A stretch of 64,000 bases of DNA from an uncultured Alphaproteobacteria bacterium (GCA_910587405.1 CAJUKS010000007.1:27925-91924), one strand, 5' to 3'. Positions 7,597 through 16,812 are shown, counted from the stretch's first letter. Program-made: numbers and translations. The notes: a model not told the origin generated them from the sequence alone.

Positions 7597-9672
7597 ATGG
7601 CTCGTACACACAGTTTGGATTTATATAGAAATATCGGCATCATGGCTCATATTGATGCCGGTAAAACAACGACCAGTGAACGTATTCTTTACTATACCGG
7701 TCAAACACACAAAATCGGTGAAGTGCACGAAGGTGCCGCTACCATGGACTGGATGGAACAGGAACAGGAACGCGGCATTACCATTACTTCCGCCGCCACC
7801 ACCTGCTTCTGGAAGGGTTACAGAATTAACCTGATCGACACTCCCGGACACGTTGACTTTACGGTTGAAGTGGAGCGCTCTCTGCGCGTTTTGGACGGTG
7901 CAATCACCGTATTCGATTCGGTTGCCGGTGTTGAACCGCAGTCGGAAACCGTATGGCGTCAGGCCGACAAATACAAAGTTCCGAGAATTTGTTTCTGCAA
8001 CAAAATGGACCGTATCGGTGCCAACTTCTATCGTTGTTTGGACATGATCAAGGATCGTTTGGGTGCCCGCCCGATGGCTATTCAGCTGCCGATCGGATCG
8101 GAAGCCGAATTCCGCGGCATTATCGATCTTTTGCAAATGAAAGCGATTGTTTATACCGGCGATACTGCCGATTCTCCGATCGAAATTCAGGAAATTCCGG
8201 CTGATTTGAAAGAAAAAGCCGAAAAATATCATGCCGAAATGGTCGAAATGGCTGTTGAAGAAGACGAGCAGGCGATGGAAGATTATTTGGAAGGCAAAGA
8301 GATCTCTATTGATACATTGAAAAAATGTATCCGCAAGGGAACGCTGTCTCAGAGTTTTGTTCCGGTTTGCTGCGGTACCGCTTTCAAGAATAAAGGTGTT
8401 CAGCCTTTGCTTGATGCCGTGATCGATTATCTGCCTTCTCCGCTGGATATTCCGGCGATTGAAGGGGTTAAACCGGGTACCGACGAAGTTGTCTTGCGCA
8501 AGCCCGATGACAAAGAACCCTTGTCGGCTCTGGCTTTCAAAATCATGAACGACCCGTTCGTCGGTTCGCTGACTTTCGTTCGTATCTATTCCGGTACGAT
8601 GCAGGCCGGCAGCTATATTTACAACTCGGTAAAAGACAAAAAGGAACGTGTCGGTCGTATGCTGCTGATGCATTCCAACAAACGTGAAGATCTGAAAGAA
8701 GCCAACGCGGGCGATATTATCGCTTTGGCAGGCTTGAAAGATACCACTACCGGTGATACGCTTTGCGATCAGTCCAACCCGATTATCCTCGAAAACATGG
8801 AATTCCCGGATCCGGTTATTGAATTGGCCGTTGAACCGAAAACCAAAGTTGACGTTGAAAAAATGGGCCTGGCTTTGTCTCGTTTGGCAATGGAAGATCC
8901 GTCGTTCAAAGTTTCTTCCGATCCCGATTCCGGACAAACCATCATCCGCGGCATGGGCGAATTGCACCTTGATATTATCGTTGACCGTTTGAAACGCGAA
9001 TTCAAGGTAGAATGCAATGTCGGTGAACCGCAGGTTGCTTATCGCGAAACGATTACCAAACCCTGCGACATCGAATACACCCACAAGAAACAGTCCGGTG
9101 GTGCCGGTCAGTTCGCGAAAGTTAAGATCAAATTTGAACCGATGGAAGGTTACACCGGTTTTGAATTTGTCAACAGCGTTGTCGGCGGTAATGTACCGAA
9201 GGAATATATTCCGGGTGTTGAAAAAGGTCTTCGTACCGCGATGGATACCGGTGTTATCGCCGGGTATCCGGTTACCGGTGTTAAGTGCAATCTGTATGAT
9301 GGCGCTTATCACGAAGTTGACTCCAACGTTATGTGCTTTGAAATTGCTGCCCGTGCTGCCTTCCGCGAAGGTATGCGTCAGGCCAGTCCGAAGCTGCTCG
9401 AACCGATTATGAAGGTCGAAGTCGTAACGCCGGAAGAATATATGGGTGATATCATCGGCGACTTAAACTCTCGCCGTGGTTTGGTAAACGGCATGGATCA
9501 GCGTGCCAACGCCCGGGTTATTGATGCCCAGGTTCCGCTCGCCAACATGTTCGGTTACGTCAATACCCTCCGTTCGCTGTCTCAGGGACGCGCTCAGTTT
9601 ACGATGGTCTTTGACCACTATTCTGAAGTGCCGAATGAGATTGCCGAAAAGGTAAAAGCGAAAAACGCTTAA
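7597..9672 (+). CDS. fusA: Elongation factor G
   Basis: EF-G (691 residues) is the GTPase that drives translocation on the ribosome. G1 AHIDAGKT (17-24), switch II DTPGHVDF and G4 NKMD are intact, followed by domains II to V of normal length. The start ATG has GAGGGAAAGAAC upstream, 15 bases after rpsG. The open frame on the opposite strand (563 codons) is a codon-bias shadow. Confidence 0.98.
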   Translation: MARTHSLDLYRNIGIMAHIDAGKTTTSERILYYTGQTHKIGEVHEGAATMDWMEQEQERGITITSAATTCFWKGYRINLIDTPGHVDFTVEVERSLRVLDGAITVFDSVAGVEPQSETVWRQADKYKVPRICFCNKMDRIGANFYRCLDMIKDRLGARPMAIQLPIGSEAEFRGIIDLLQMKAIVYTGDTADSPIEIQEIPADLKEKAEKYHAEMVEMAVEEDEQAMEDYLEGKEISIDTLKKCIRKGTLSQSFVPVCCGTAFKNKGVQPLLDAVIDYLPSPLDIPAIEGVKPGTDEVVLRKPDDKEPLSALAFKIMNDPFVGSLTFVRIYSGTMQAGSYIYNSVKDKKERVGRMLLMHSNKREDLKEANAGDIIALAGLKDTTTGDTLCDQSNPIILENMEFPDPVIELAVEPKTKVDVEKMGLALSRLAMEDPSFKVSSDPDSGQTIIRGMGELHLDIIVDRLKREFKVECNVGEPQVAYRETITKPCDIEYTHKKQSGGAGQFAKVKIKFEPMEGYTGFEFVNSVVGGNVPKEYIPGVEKGLRTAMDTGVIAGYPVTGVKCNLYDGAYHEVDSNVMCFEIAARAAFREGMRQASPKLLEPIMKVEVVTPEEYMGDIIGDLNSRRGLVNGMDQRANARVIDAQVPLANMFGYVNTLRSLSQGRAQFTMVFDHYSEVPNEIAEKVKAKNA

Positions 9673-9683
9673 ATGACTTGGTT

Positions 9684-9735
9684 TCAGCGGGGGGATTGCG
9701 AAAAGATTTTTGTAACCCCCCTCTGAAAATTTTTT
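9684..9735 (+). terminator. Hairpin between fusA and tuf, attenuator or terminator
   Basis: TCAG-CGGGGGG pairs with CCCCCC-CTGA around an 18-base loop, and is followed by AAAA then six Ts (9730-9735). It lies in the 93-base gap, so it could reduce or end readthrough into tuf, or act in differential expression. Confidence 0.5.
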
Positions 9736-9765
9736 AATAAAATAATTTTTTAGGAAGACAGATAA

Positions 9766-10956
9766 ATGGCAAAAGAGAAATTTGAAAGAAGCAAGCCGCA
9801 CTGCAATATCGGCACGATCGGTCACGTAGACCACGGAAAGACGACGTTGACGGCAGCGATTACGAAAGTATTGGCGGAACAGGGCGGTGCAGAATTTGCA
9901 GCTTATGATCAGATTGACAAGGCACCTGAAGAAAGAGCCCGCGGGATTACGATTTCGACGGCTCACGTAGAATATGAAACCCCGAAACGTCACTATGCGC
10001 ACGTAGACTGCCCGGGCCACGCTGACTATGTAAAGAACATGATTACCGGTGCGGCACAGATGGACGGTGCGATTTTGGTTGTATCGGCAGCCGACGGTCC
10101 GATGCCGCAGACGCGCGAGCACATTTTGTTGGCTCGTCAGGTAGGCGTACCGGCGATTGTTGTATACATGAACAAGGTAGACCAGGTAGACGATCCGGAA
10201 CTGTTGGAATTGGTAGAAATGGAAATCCGCGATCTGTTGAGCTCTTACGGTTTCCCCGGCGACGAGATTCCGATTGTGAAAGGATCTGCGTTAGCAGTAT
10301 TGGAAAACAGCGACACCAAGATCGGCCACGATTCGATTATTGAATTGATGAACGCTGTCGATGATTACATTCCGCAGCCGGATCGTCCGAAAGACAAACC
10401 GTTCCTGATGCCGATTGAAGACGTATTTTCGATTTCGGGCCGCGGTACGGTTGTTACCGGTCGTGTTGAACGCGGTGTTATCCATGTCGGCGACGATATT
10501 GAAATCATCGGTATCAAACCGACCCAGAAGACGACTTGTACGGGTGTTGAAATGTTCCGTAAACTTCTGGACCAGGGTGAAGCTGGCGACAACATCGGTG
10601 TTCTGCTTCGCGGTACGAAGAGAGAAGAAGTTGAACGCGGTCAGGTATTGGCAGCACCGGGTTCTGTTACGCCGCATACCGAGTTTGAATGCGAATGCTA
10701 CATTCTGACGAAAGAAGAAGGCGGTCGTCATACGCCGTTCTTCAACAACTATCGTCCTCAGTTCTATTTCCGTACGACGGACATTACCGGTGCGGTAGAA
10801 TTGCCGGAAGGAACGGAGATGGTTATGCCGGGCGACAACATCCGGATGAAGGCAACCTTGATCCACCCTGTAGCGATGGAAGAAGGCTTGCGTTTTGCGA
10901 TCCGCGAAGGCGGCCGTACGGTCGGCGCCGGCGTTGTTTCGAAAATCATCAAATAG
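9766..10956 (+). CDS. tuf: Elongation factor Tu
   Basis: EF-Tu (396 residues) delivers aminoacyl-tRNA to the ribosome. G1 GHVDHGKT (19-26), effector segment RGITIS, G3 DCPGHADY and G4 NKVD are all present. Length is normal. The last gene of this operon ends with a strong terminator rather than running into rpsJ, so the S10 operon is elsewhere. Codon choice (many GTA and GCA) differs a little from fusA. Many Alphaproteobacteria have a second tuf copy, which would be outside this window. Confidence 0.98.
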   Translation: MAKEKFERSKPHCNIGTIGHVDHGKTTLTAAITKVLAEQGGAEFAAYDQIDKAPEERARGITISTAHVEYETPKRHYAHVDCPGHADYVKNMITGAAQMDGAILVVSAADGPMPQTREHILLARQVGVPAIVVYMNKVDQVDDPELLELVEMEIRDLLSSYGFPGDEIPIVKGSALAVLENSDTKIGHDSIIELMNAVDDYIPQPDRPKDKPFLMPIEDVFSISGRGTVVTGRVERGVIHVGDDIEIIGIKPTQKTTCTGVEMFRKLLDQGEAGDNIGVLLRGTKREEVERGQVLAAPGSVTPHTEFECECYILTKEEGGRHTPFFNNYRPQFYFRTTDITGAVELPEGTEMVMPGDNIRMKATLIHPVAMEEGLRFAIREGGRTVGAGVVSKIIK

Positions 10957-10970
10957 TTTGCAACGCAGAC

Positions 10971-11003
10971 AAAAAAACGCCCCCTAATCCGGGGCGTTTT
11001 TTT
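10971..11003 (+). terminator. Intrinsic terminator of the str operon
   Basis: AAACGCCCC pairs with GGGGCGTTT around a 7-base loop, followed by a run of Ts. It ends 47 bases after the tuf stop. Confidence 0.9.
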
Positions 11004-11020
11004 TATATTTAACTGCGTCA

Positions 11021-11158
11021 AAAAAAGGATCGTTTTTTTTGATACGCCTTAAGTTTAGTTTACGATTATTAAAAAAGCAAACATAAATCATTACAAAATA
11101 ACAATTTTATTTAAAATCCGGTATCGGCGTTCGGCCATAGCAAAAAAACGATCGTTTA
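11021..11158. promoter_or_regulatory. Two palindromic sites upstream of the autotransporter
   Basis: A perfect 12-base palindrome AAACGATCGTTT lies at 11146-11157, 29 bases ahead of the start at 11187. A near copy, AAAAAAGGATCGTTTTTT, lies at 11021-11038. The shared core GATCG between A and T runs suggests a repressor or activator binding twice, but the first copy partly adjoins the tuf terminator and may be coincidental. Confidence 0.35.
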
Positions 11159-11186
11159 AATGCATTTAGATAAGGATTGTATAGAA

Positions 11187-11363
11187 ATGACTAAACATAT
11201 ATCTCTGGCAATTGCGTTAACGGTGACCACTTTTTTGAGTGCGCCTGCAATTGCTGCCTCTCTAACCCCGACTTTGGGAGAAAACAGCGCGTTTTCTATT
11301 CCGAAGGTTCGGAAAACGACTATAACTTCACATTACAGGAAATGGATGCGGAAGGTAACCTGA
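11187..11363 (+). pseudogene. Signal peptide start of the autotransporter, out of frame with the rest
   Basis: This frame starts with MTKHISLAIALTVTTFL and a cleavage-like SAPAIAAS, a clear Sec signal peptide. AAGGA lies 10 bases ahead of the ATG at 11187. The frame continues as TLGENSAFSI and then loses sense, ending at 11363. The passenger frame, read upstream of its own ATG at 11342, gives YSEGSENDYNF, which joins naturally to ENSAF if one T is added to the TTTT run at 11292-11295. The two frames therefore look like one gene broken by a single-base loss. Confidence 0.75.
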
Positions 11364-14300
11364 CCACCAAATATTACAAAATCGACCTGAAACCGGAAGC
11401 TTTTTCGACGTCAAAGAACATTAGTTGGCTGGCTGTCGGCGAGGACCAAAAAGACGCGACCGACGTGGTTGCGGTTCAACTGCCGAATGATCAGATCAAA
11501 TATTTCAGATACACCTATACTCAACCGGAAGGCCGAACGGTTTATAATACAAAACCGACAAGCTTAACCGGTACGGATATCGATGCTGATTTTATCGGTA
11601 TTGGCAGCAGCTCTTCTCGTAACCATGGCGGCGCTATTTCTAATGGTGGAGCCACAATAGGCAATATTACCGGTGATTTTATCGGCAATTATGTTCTCTG
11701 CCCTTCTTGTTCCGGTGGTGCAATTTATAATAACGGTACCATTAATAGTATCGCCGGTGATTTTATCGGTAACTATGCTTATGAGAATTCCAAAGGAGGA
11801 GCTATTTATAATGCCGGAACTATCGGTGATATTACCGGGAATTTTATCGGGAATTATGCTGAAGATGATTATTCCGGCGGTGCGATTTATAACTCGGGAA
11901 CCATCAACAATATTACCGGTAATTTTATTGGAAATTATATGACTGTTTATGGTGGGTGGCTGACTGCTTCTGCCAGTGTGATTCATAATGGCGGTACCAT
12001 CAATAATATTACTGGTGATTTTATTGGCAATCACTCTGCTAATGCTGTTATAATCAATTATGCTTCTAACAAAAATAAGAGTATAATTAAGAGTATCAAT
12101 GGTAACTTTATCAATAATGTAAATTCTAGCGATGGCGGTGTTATTGATGTATCTTATTCTTATTCGGATACTCATAGCGCGGAGAGTAGCAATTCATTCA
12201 TTGGAGATATTACAGGTAACTTTATTAATAATACTGGCGGAGCAATTTACAATAGTAGGGCATTTCTGTCTGATATTACCGGAAATTTTATTAATAATAG
12301 CAGATCGGGATCAGGTGGTGCCATTCATGCATATGCCGGTCGTGTTGGAAATATTAATGGTAGCTTTATTAATAACCGTGCCGTAGGAAGTGGAGGAGCT
12401 ATTTATGGTACATTTGGTTTCTTTTATACTCGTATCGGTAATATTAATGGAAATTTTATCGGCAATTATGCAACATCTTCTAGTGCCGCTGAAGGAGGGG
12501 GAATTTATATTGCGACAAATTCCAGAATAGAGGATATTACCAGTAATTTTGTGAATAACTATGTCAGTGCGACAGAAAGTGGCAATTCAAGCGGCGGAGC
12601 AATTTTTAATGGTGCAACTATAAATAGTATTACAGGGAATTTTATGGGAAACCATGCAACCGCTGTTTCTGGTAATGCGGCTGGTGGTGCAATCTCTAAT
12701 GATAAGACGCAGGCAAGTTGGGTAAATTTGGGAAAAATTAAAGGCAATTTTGTAAATAACTATGCTGAAAGTATTAATGGAACAGCTCAAGGCGGTGCTG
12801 TGTATAATACCGAATATCTGCATAGCAATGCTGATTTTATTGCTAATTATGCCAAAAGCACAGATGGCGATGTGCATGGCGGTGCTGTATATACTTTAAA
12901 AAATTCGGGGACAACATCCCTTCCGGATAATTTGATGTATCGTGTTACCGTTCATTATGGTGATCAGGAACTGGAAACATATGCGTTACCAAATTCTCAG
13001 GATAATATACAAATAATTTCCGCTCAGTTGACGCTGGATGATGCGGAGGCTTTTGAACAGCTGAAACAGCAAAATCAGCAGGAAAAGGATATGATGGATA
13101 TTCTTTTGAGTATCCCGGCAAATGAACTGACGATTGAAAGTTATGTTGATTTGATGATACGGATGGGATCTATTCCGGAAGATCAGAAAGATCAGATTAT
13201 GGCTGAAATGGATGAGTTTTCGCCGGAAGAAAAAGAACAAATGCTCGCAGAAGTTCGCCAAGAGATGGCTAAAGAGCAAGAAAAAATCAAAACAATACAG
13301 ACGGCAATCAATAATTCGTGGTCGGTTAATAATGTTTTGGTGGTTGCGCAGCAGGGAAGCAGTTTTATGAATTCTTCTTTCCGTAACAACAAGGCGGAAT
13401 CTGAAAACGGAAAAGCATTAGGGGGTGCAATTTATGGCAGCGGTATTGAAATAACGGCCGATAATTATACTTCCGTTTTTGACGGCAATACGGCAAACGG
13501 CAAAAATAATGCAATTTATGTGCTTAACAAATCAGAAAAGGTAACCGAAGATTTAAATAAGAAACTCTCCGCAGACATCCAGAATAAGTTTTCGCAAGGA
13601 GAAGTAGACTATAATGCAAAAGTTGCTGCAATCGATGTTAAGTTCTCAACTGTTAATGACGGCATTATTTTATTGAATGACGGTATTGACGGAGAAAAGG
13701 GCTATCGTATTGCATTTAGCGGTGACAAAGGAATTGAAGAAAAAAGTTTGAGAACGCCGCAATATGTTAAATTAAATAACAGCCTTGCCAATGCCGGTAA
13801 TGTTTATGTCAATTCTACAACCTTGATGTTGGGCAACGGCACTTACGGCAAAGGAGAAATCGTTTCGGATCATACTGCTTTGTCATTAGATAACGGTGTG
13901 TTTGATATTGCCAATAGCTATCAGGAAGTTGTTAAGTTGAAAGGCTATTCGGCAGCTAATAGTTATCTGCATATGGATGTTGATGTAGAAAACTTGAGTG
14001 CTGATAAGCTTATGGTCAACGGCAATGTCGAAGGACAGACAAAATTAGTGCTTTATCCCACCTCAGACAAGGATATTCAGGGTGAAAGTATTGTATTTGC
14101 AGAATCAGAGAATGATACTGCCGGCAATAAAGATTCCTTTAAGGTATGGCGTGTATACCGCAGTCCGTATTTGTTTGAAGTGAAACATACGGTAGTTGGA
14201 GAAAATGCAAACCAATGGGAACTGGTGATGGGAGAAGAGGAAAATGAATACGCAGGTGTAGAGCCCAACCAACCTGACGTCCCGGATGTTCCTGATGTTC

Positions 14301-15277
14301 CGACGCCGGAACTGCCGGATATTCCGCCGGTTAAACCGCAGCCGTTGCCGGGCAGCGACCGTCCGGTAGCGCCGGAAGTGATCGGTGCCGAATCTCTGCC
14401 CGCGGCCGGTTTGGCTCAGAGCTCCAACATGATCTATAACATCATGCAGAAAGTGTCTTCAAACTATTCGCATGAAAATGAAGCCTTCCATAATCTGTGG
14501 GCAAACGCGGTTTACAATACGCTTCGCATCAAGACCCCGACCGATATCGACGCCGAGGTCTGGGGTTTAGAGGCCGGCGGCGACCTGCAGCATGATCTCA
14601 ACAACAAGCTGGGTCTGTTCCTGTCTTACCGCAAAGGTAATTACGACATGAACGGCGACGGCAAGCATCATTACTCGACCGTCGGATCGGAAATCGATAT
14701 CGACAGTTATCTGGCCGGTTTGTATTACCGTTATGACCGTAACAACTGGTGGACCTTTGCCACCGTATACGGCGGCATTCAGAGAGTTGATCTGAAGACC
14801 AAAGACGGCATCAAGTCGGATACCGACGGTACCGAGTTCGGCGGCAGCGTTGAGTTGGGTTATGACTATGCGATCAACAAAACGCTCTATCTGACTCCGA
14901 GTGTCGGTGCTTTCTATACTCAGGTTGACTATGACGACGCCACCGACAGTGCCGGCAAGATTGCGAAGTACAACACCTTGCGTCAGCTGGAGTTGGAAGC
15001 CGGGGTTAAACTGACAAAGGCGTTTGTAACGGACGAAGGCTACGCCAACGTTTATGTCAAACCGAGTGTTGTCCGCACCATTACCGACGGTGACGAAGTC
15101 AAAATCACCGGTTTGGGCAAAGTCAACACTTTGGATGACCAGACGCTGGGCCGGGTTGAACTCGGTGGTCGTTACGGCTTTACCGAACAGTTGTCGGCGT
15201 ATGGCTGGGCGAACCACACCTTCGGCGACGACTACAAAGCCTCGACCTTCGGTTTGGGGCTCAGCTACAGCTGGTAA
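11342..15277 (+). CDS. Autotransporter passenger and beta-barrel (main frame)
   Basis: The main frame codes for 1311 residues; the intact gene would begin at 11187. Residues about 97-517 are degenerate 25-30-residue repeats with the core GGAIYN.GTI..ITGNFIGNY, typical of a beta-helix adhesin or polymorphic-type passenger. Residues 531-663 are an unusual charged helical insert. A proline-rich linker follows at about 973-1010 (PDVPDVPDVPTPELPDIPP), then a 12-strand-type autotransporter barrel (about 1046-1311) ending LGLSYSW with the terminal aromatic needed for Bam insertion. As written, without its signal peptide it could not be exported, unless frameshifting or phase variation restores the frame. 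Surface adhesion is a family-based guess. Confidence 0.85.
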   Translation: MDAEGNLTTKYYKIDLKPEAFSTSKNISWLAVGEDQKDATDVVAVQLPNDQIKYFRYTYTQPEGRTVYNTKPTSLTGTDIDADFIGIGSSSSRNHGGAISNGGATIGNITGDFIGNYVLCPSCSGGAIYNNGTINSIAGDFIGNYAYENSKGGAIYNAGTIGDITGNFIGNYAEDDYSGGAIYNSGTINNITGNFIGNYMTVYGGWLTASASVIHNGGTINNITGDFIGNHSANAVIINYASNKNKSIIKSINGNFINNVNSSDGGVIDVSYSYSDTHSAESSNSFIGDITGNFINNTGGAIYNSRAFLSDITGNFINNSRSGSGGAIHAYAGRVGNINGSFINNRAVGSGGAIYGTFGFFYTRIGNINGNFIGNYATSSSAAEGGGIYIATNSRIEDITSNFVNNYVSATESGNSSGGAIFNGATINSITGNFMGNHATAVSGNAAGGAISNDKTQASWVNLGKIKGNFVNNYAESINGTAQGGAVYNTEYLHSNADFIANYAKSTDGDVHGGAVYTLKNSGTTSLPDNLMYRVTVHYGDQELETYALPNSQDNIQIISAQLTLDDAEAFEQLKQQNQQEKDMMDILLSIPANELTIESYVDLMIRMGSIPEDQKDQIMAEMDEFSPEEKEQMLAEVRQEMAKEQEKIKTIQTAINNSWSVNNVLVVAQQGSSFMNSSFRNNKAESENGKALGGAIYGSGIEITADNYTSVFDGNTANGKNNAIYVLNKSEKVTEDLNKKLSADIQNKFSQGEVDYNAKVAAIDVKFSTVNDGIILLNDGIDGEKGYRIAFSGDKGIEEKSLRTPQYVKLNNSLANAGNVYVNSTTLMLGNGTYGKGEIVSDHTALSLDNGVFDIANSYQEVVKLKGYSAANSYLHMDVDVENLSADKLMVNGNVEGQTKLVLYPTSDKDIQGESIVFAESENDTAGNKDSFKVWRVYRSPYLFEVKHTVVGENANQWELVMGEEENEYAGVEPNQPDVPDVPDVPTPELPDIPPVKPQPLPGSDRPVAPEVIGAESLPAAGLAQSSNMIYNIMQKVSSNYSHENEAFHNLWANAVYNTLRIKTPTDIDAEVWGLEAGGDLQHDLNNKLGLFLSYRKGNYDMNGDGKHHYSTVGSEIDIDSYLAGLYYRYDRNNWWTFATVYGGIQRVDLKTKDGIKSDTDGTEFGGSVELGYDYAINKTLYLTPSVGAFYTQVDYDDATDSAGKIAKYNTLRQLELEAGVKLTKAFVTDEGYANVYVKPSVVRTITDGDEVKITGLGKVNTLDDQTLGRVELGGRYGFTEQLSAYGWANHTFGDDYKASTFGLGLSYSW
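11629..12895 (+). repeat. Degenerate tandem repeats coding the beta-helix passenger
   Basis: About a dozen and a half units of roughly 75-95 bases code variants of GGAIYN...IxxITGNFIxN. The first units (to about 11940) are closest in sequence; later ones diverge and vary in length. Confidence 0.8.
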
Positions 15278-15300
15278 ACCGGACCAAACACAAACAGAAA

Positions 15301-15326
15301 AAGAGCCGTATTCACGGCTCTTTTTT
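15301..15326 (+). terminator. Intrinsic terminator of the autotransporter gene
   Basis: AAGAGCCGT and ACGGCTCTT flank a 4-base loop and are followed by Ts, 24 bases after the stop codon. Confidence 0.9.
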
Positions 15327-15351
15327 GCTGCCGGTTGGAAAAAATACAAAT

Positions 15352-15384
15352 AAAATAAAAAAACAGCCCCGGTTTTCGGGGCTG
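15352..15384 (-). terminator. Intrinsic terminator of bamE
   Basis: CAGCCCCG/CGGGGCTG (15364-15384) with a 5-base loop is followed on the minus strand by a T-rich run. It lies 19 bases past the bamE stop. Confidence 0.85.
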
Positions 15385-15402
15385 AAATCGTAAAAACACT
15401 AG

Positions 15403-15858
15403 TTATATTCCGGTTTTGGAAGGTGCAATCGGAGTATAGGTGCCGACACCGCCGAAATATTTGCGGAAGAAGCCTTGTTCCTGTTCTGGCGTTGCCGTTT
15501 CCTGCTCGCTGACTTGCAGTTCTTTGCCTTTGGACTTGTCGATATGTTTAATGTCGGCAACTTTGCCGCTGTCATCAAATTTAACGACCAGAAGCCGCCG
15601 TTCGGTTTCCTGCGGACGCATGAAGGCAATTTGTTCGATATCTGCCGACATGTAAATCCATGTGTTGCGGTCAAGAGAAACCACCGAAGAAGGAGACCCC
15701 AAAATCTCGCGGACCTGTTCCTGCGGCATTCCGGTTGCCAGCCGTTCGATTTTGTCTTCCGACGGCATATTGCCGGTGTTGGTGACGAAAGTATCTTTGG
15801 CACAGGCGGCAAGTGTAAGCAGGGCAGTACTTAAAAAAAAGATTTTGTATGTTGACAT
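15403..15858 (-). CDS. bamE: Outer membrane assembly lipoprotein BamE (SmpA/OmlA)
   Basis: A 151-residue lipoprotein subunit of the Bam machine that inserts beta-barrels. The lipobox LTLAAC places the lipidated cysteine at 19. The SmpA/OmlA domain follows (about 35-110) with LATGMPQEQVREILGSPS and the strand YMSADIEQ. The C-terminal glutamate/glutamine-rich tail (about 115-140) is variable in relatives. The ATG at 15858 has AAGGA 9 bases upstream and is preferred to the GTG at 15861. It is divergent from yceD, the usual alphaproteobacterial arrangement. Confidence 0.88.
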   Translation of the reverse strand: MSTYKIFFLSTALLTLAACAKDTFVTNTGNMPSEDKIERLATGMPQEQVREILGSPSSVVSLDRNTWIYMSADIEQIAFMRPQETERRLLVVKFDDSGKVADIKHIDKSKGKELQVSEQETATPEQEQGFFRKYFGGVGTYTPIAPSKTGI

Positions 15859-15880
15859 CACTGTGTATCCTTATCATTAT
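15852..15880 (+). promoter_or_regulatory. Promoter of the yceD-rpmF unit
   Basis: A perfect -35 TTGACA (15852-15857), a 17-base spacer and CATTAT (15875-15880) overlap the start of divergent bamE. The yceD start is 42 bases downstream. On the minus strand TATAAT at 15876-15881 could serve bamE, but no good -35 was found for it. Confidence 0.6.
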
Positions 15881-15922
15881 AGGTTCCAATTGTTAAACAT
15901 ATATAACACGGAGAATATATTT

Positions 15923-16438
15923 ATGCAAAAAAAATTTTCATATCCGTTGGTTGTGGCGGAATTGCCGCAGGCTGAGCAACGTTACCGGCTGCAGGCGGAC
16001 GAAAGTGACTGCCGGTATCTTGCCGAAGTTTTAAAAGTTCCCGAAGTGATGCGTTTTGAAGCCGACCTGCGACTGAAAAACGACCATACGTCGGGAATGC
16101 TGGATGTCAGCGGCCGGATTTCTGCCTGCCTGAAACTGGAAAGCGTGGTATCGTTGGAGCTGTTTGATCAGGATTATGATTTTGAGTTTTCGCTCTCTTT
16201 TGACACCGCCGCAACCTATGACAGCCAGCGGGAAGAAGACGACTGGGCGGCCGATTTGCCTGATGTGGTGATCGGCGGGCAAATCGATTTGGCCGATATT
16301 GCGATCGAACAAGTGGCCTTGCGTCTGGATGATTATCCGCGTCGGCCCGGCGAGGTATTTCATTTTGAATCCGAGTTCGACGAAAATGAAAAAAACGCGA
16401 ATAATCCGTTCGAAGTTCTGGCAAAACTAAAGAAATAA
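15923..16438 (+). CDS. yceD: DUF177/YceD family protein, 23S rRNA accumulation factor
   Basis: A 171-residue protein of the DUF177 family, encoded ahead of rpmF in most bacteria and linked to 23S rRNA accumulation. The family motif region is seen as ISACLKLESVVSLELF (about 75-90), equivalent to RV.Q.CVVTLEPV of alphaproteobacterial members, and the acidic C-terminal part with ANNPFEVLAKLKK is typical. The start at 15923 has GGAG 9 bases upstream. The open frame extends upstream to 15662 opposite bamE, but those codons are a shadow. Confidence 0.85.
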   Translation: MQKKFSYPLVVAELPQAEQRYRLQADESDCRYLAEVLKVPEVMRFEADLRLKNDHTSGMLDVSGRISACLKLESVVSLELFDQDYDFEFSLSFDTAATYDSQREEDDWAADLPDVVIGGQIDLADIAIEQVALRLDDYPRRPGEVFHFESEFDENEKNANNPFEVLAKLKK

Positions 16439-16591
16439 AAAATTATGCTTGCCAAATGCAAAAAATTTAGGTAAAAGACGGATAACCGTTTCGGGAAAGT
16501 GTAAAACAAGTTGCAATTATTTAATAATTGTGGTATTGCTTTTTCCTGAAATTTTTCGTGATAACAATGTTTTTTTGAAAAGAATAAGACA

Positions 16592-16777
16592 ATGGCAACA
16601 CCAAAACATAAAACTTCAAAATCACGCCGCGATATGCGTCGTTCTCACGATGCTTTAGGTGCGAATTCTTACCATGAATGCCCTAACTGCGGTGAGTTGA
16701 AAAGACCCCACAACGTTTGTCCGTCCTGCGGTCAGTACGACAAACGCGAAGTCGTTGCTAAAAAAGCAGCCGAATAA
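16592..16777 (+). CDS. rpmF: 50S ribosomal protein L32
   Basis: L32 (61 residues) with MATPKHKTSKSRRDMRRSH and a zinc ribbon of four cysteines (30, 33, 43, 46), so this is the zinc-binding form. It follows yceD after 153 bases, a gap rich in A/T in which I see no other gene, and precedes plsX by 35 bases. Confidence 0.97.
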   Translation: MATPKHKTSKSRRDMRRSHDALGANSYHECPNCGELKRPHNVCPSCGQYDKREVVAKKAAE

Positions 16778-16812
16778 ACTAAAACTGTCATAGAACTGGA
16801 TGGAGCACAATT

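Noticed and set aside
7621..9312. 563-codon open frame on the minus strand opposite fusA
   Set aside because: It mirrors the codon bias of a highly expressed gene, has no ribosome site and phenylalanine/arginine-heavy nonsense composition. Similar shadows lie opposite tuf and rpsG.
11629..12895. CRISPR-like repeat array
   Set aside because: The repeats are in-frame, degenerate and code for beta-helix units; there are no uniform spacers.
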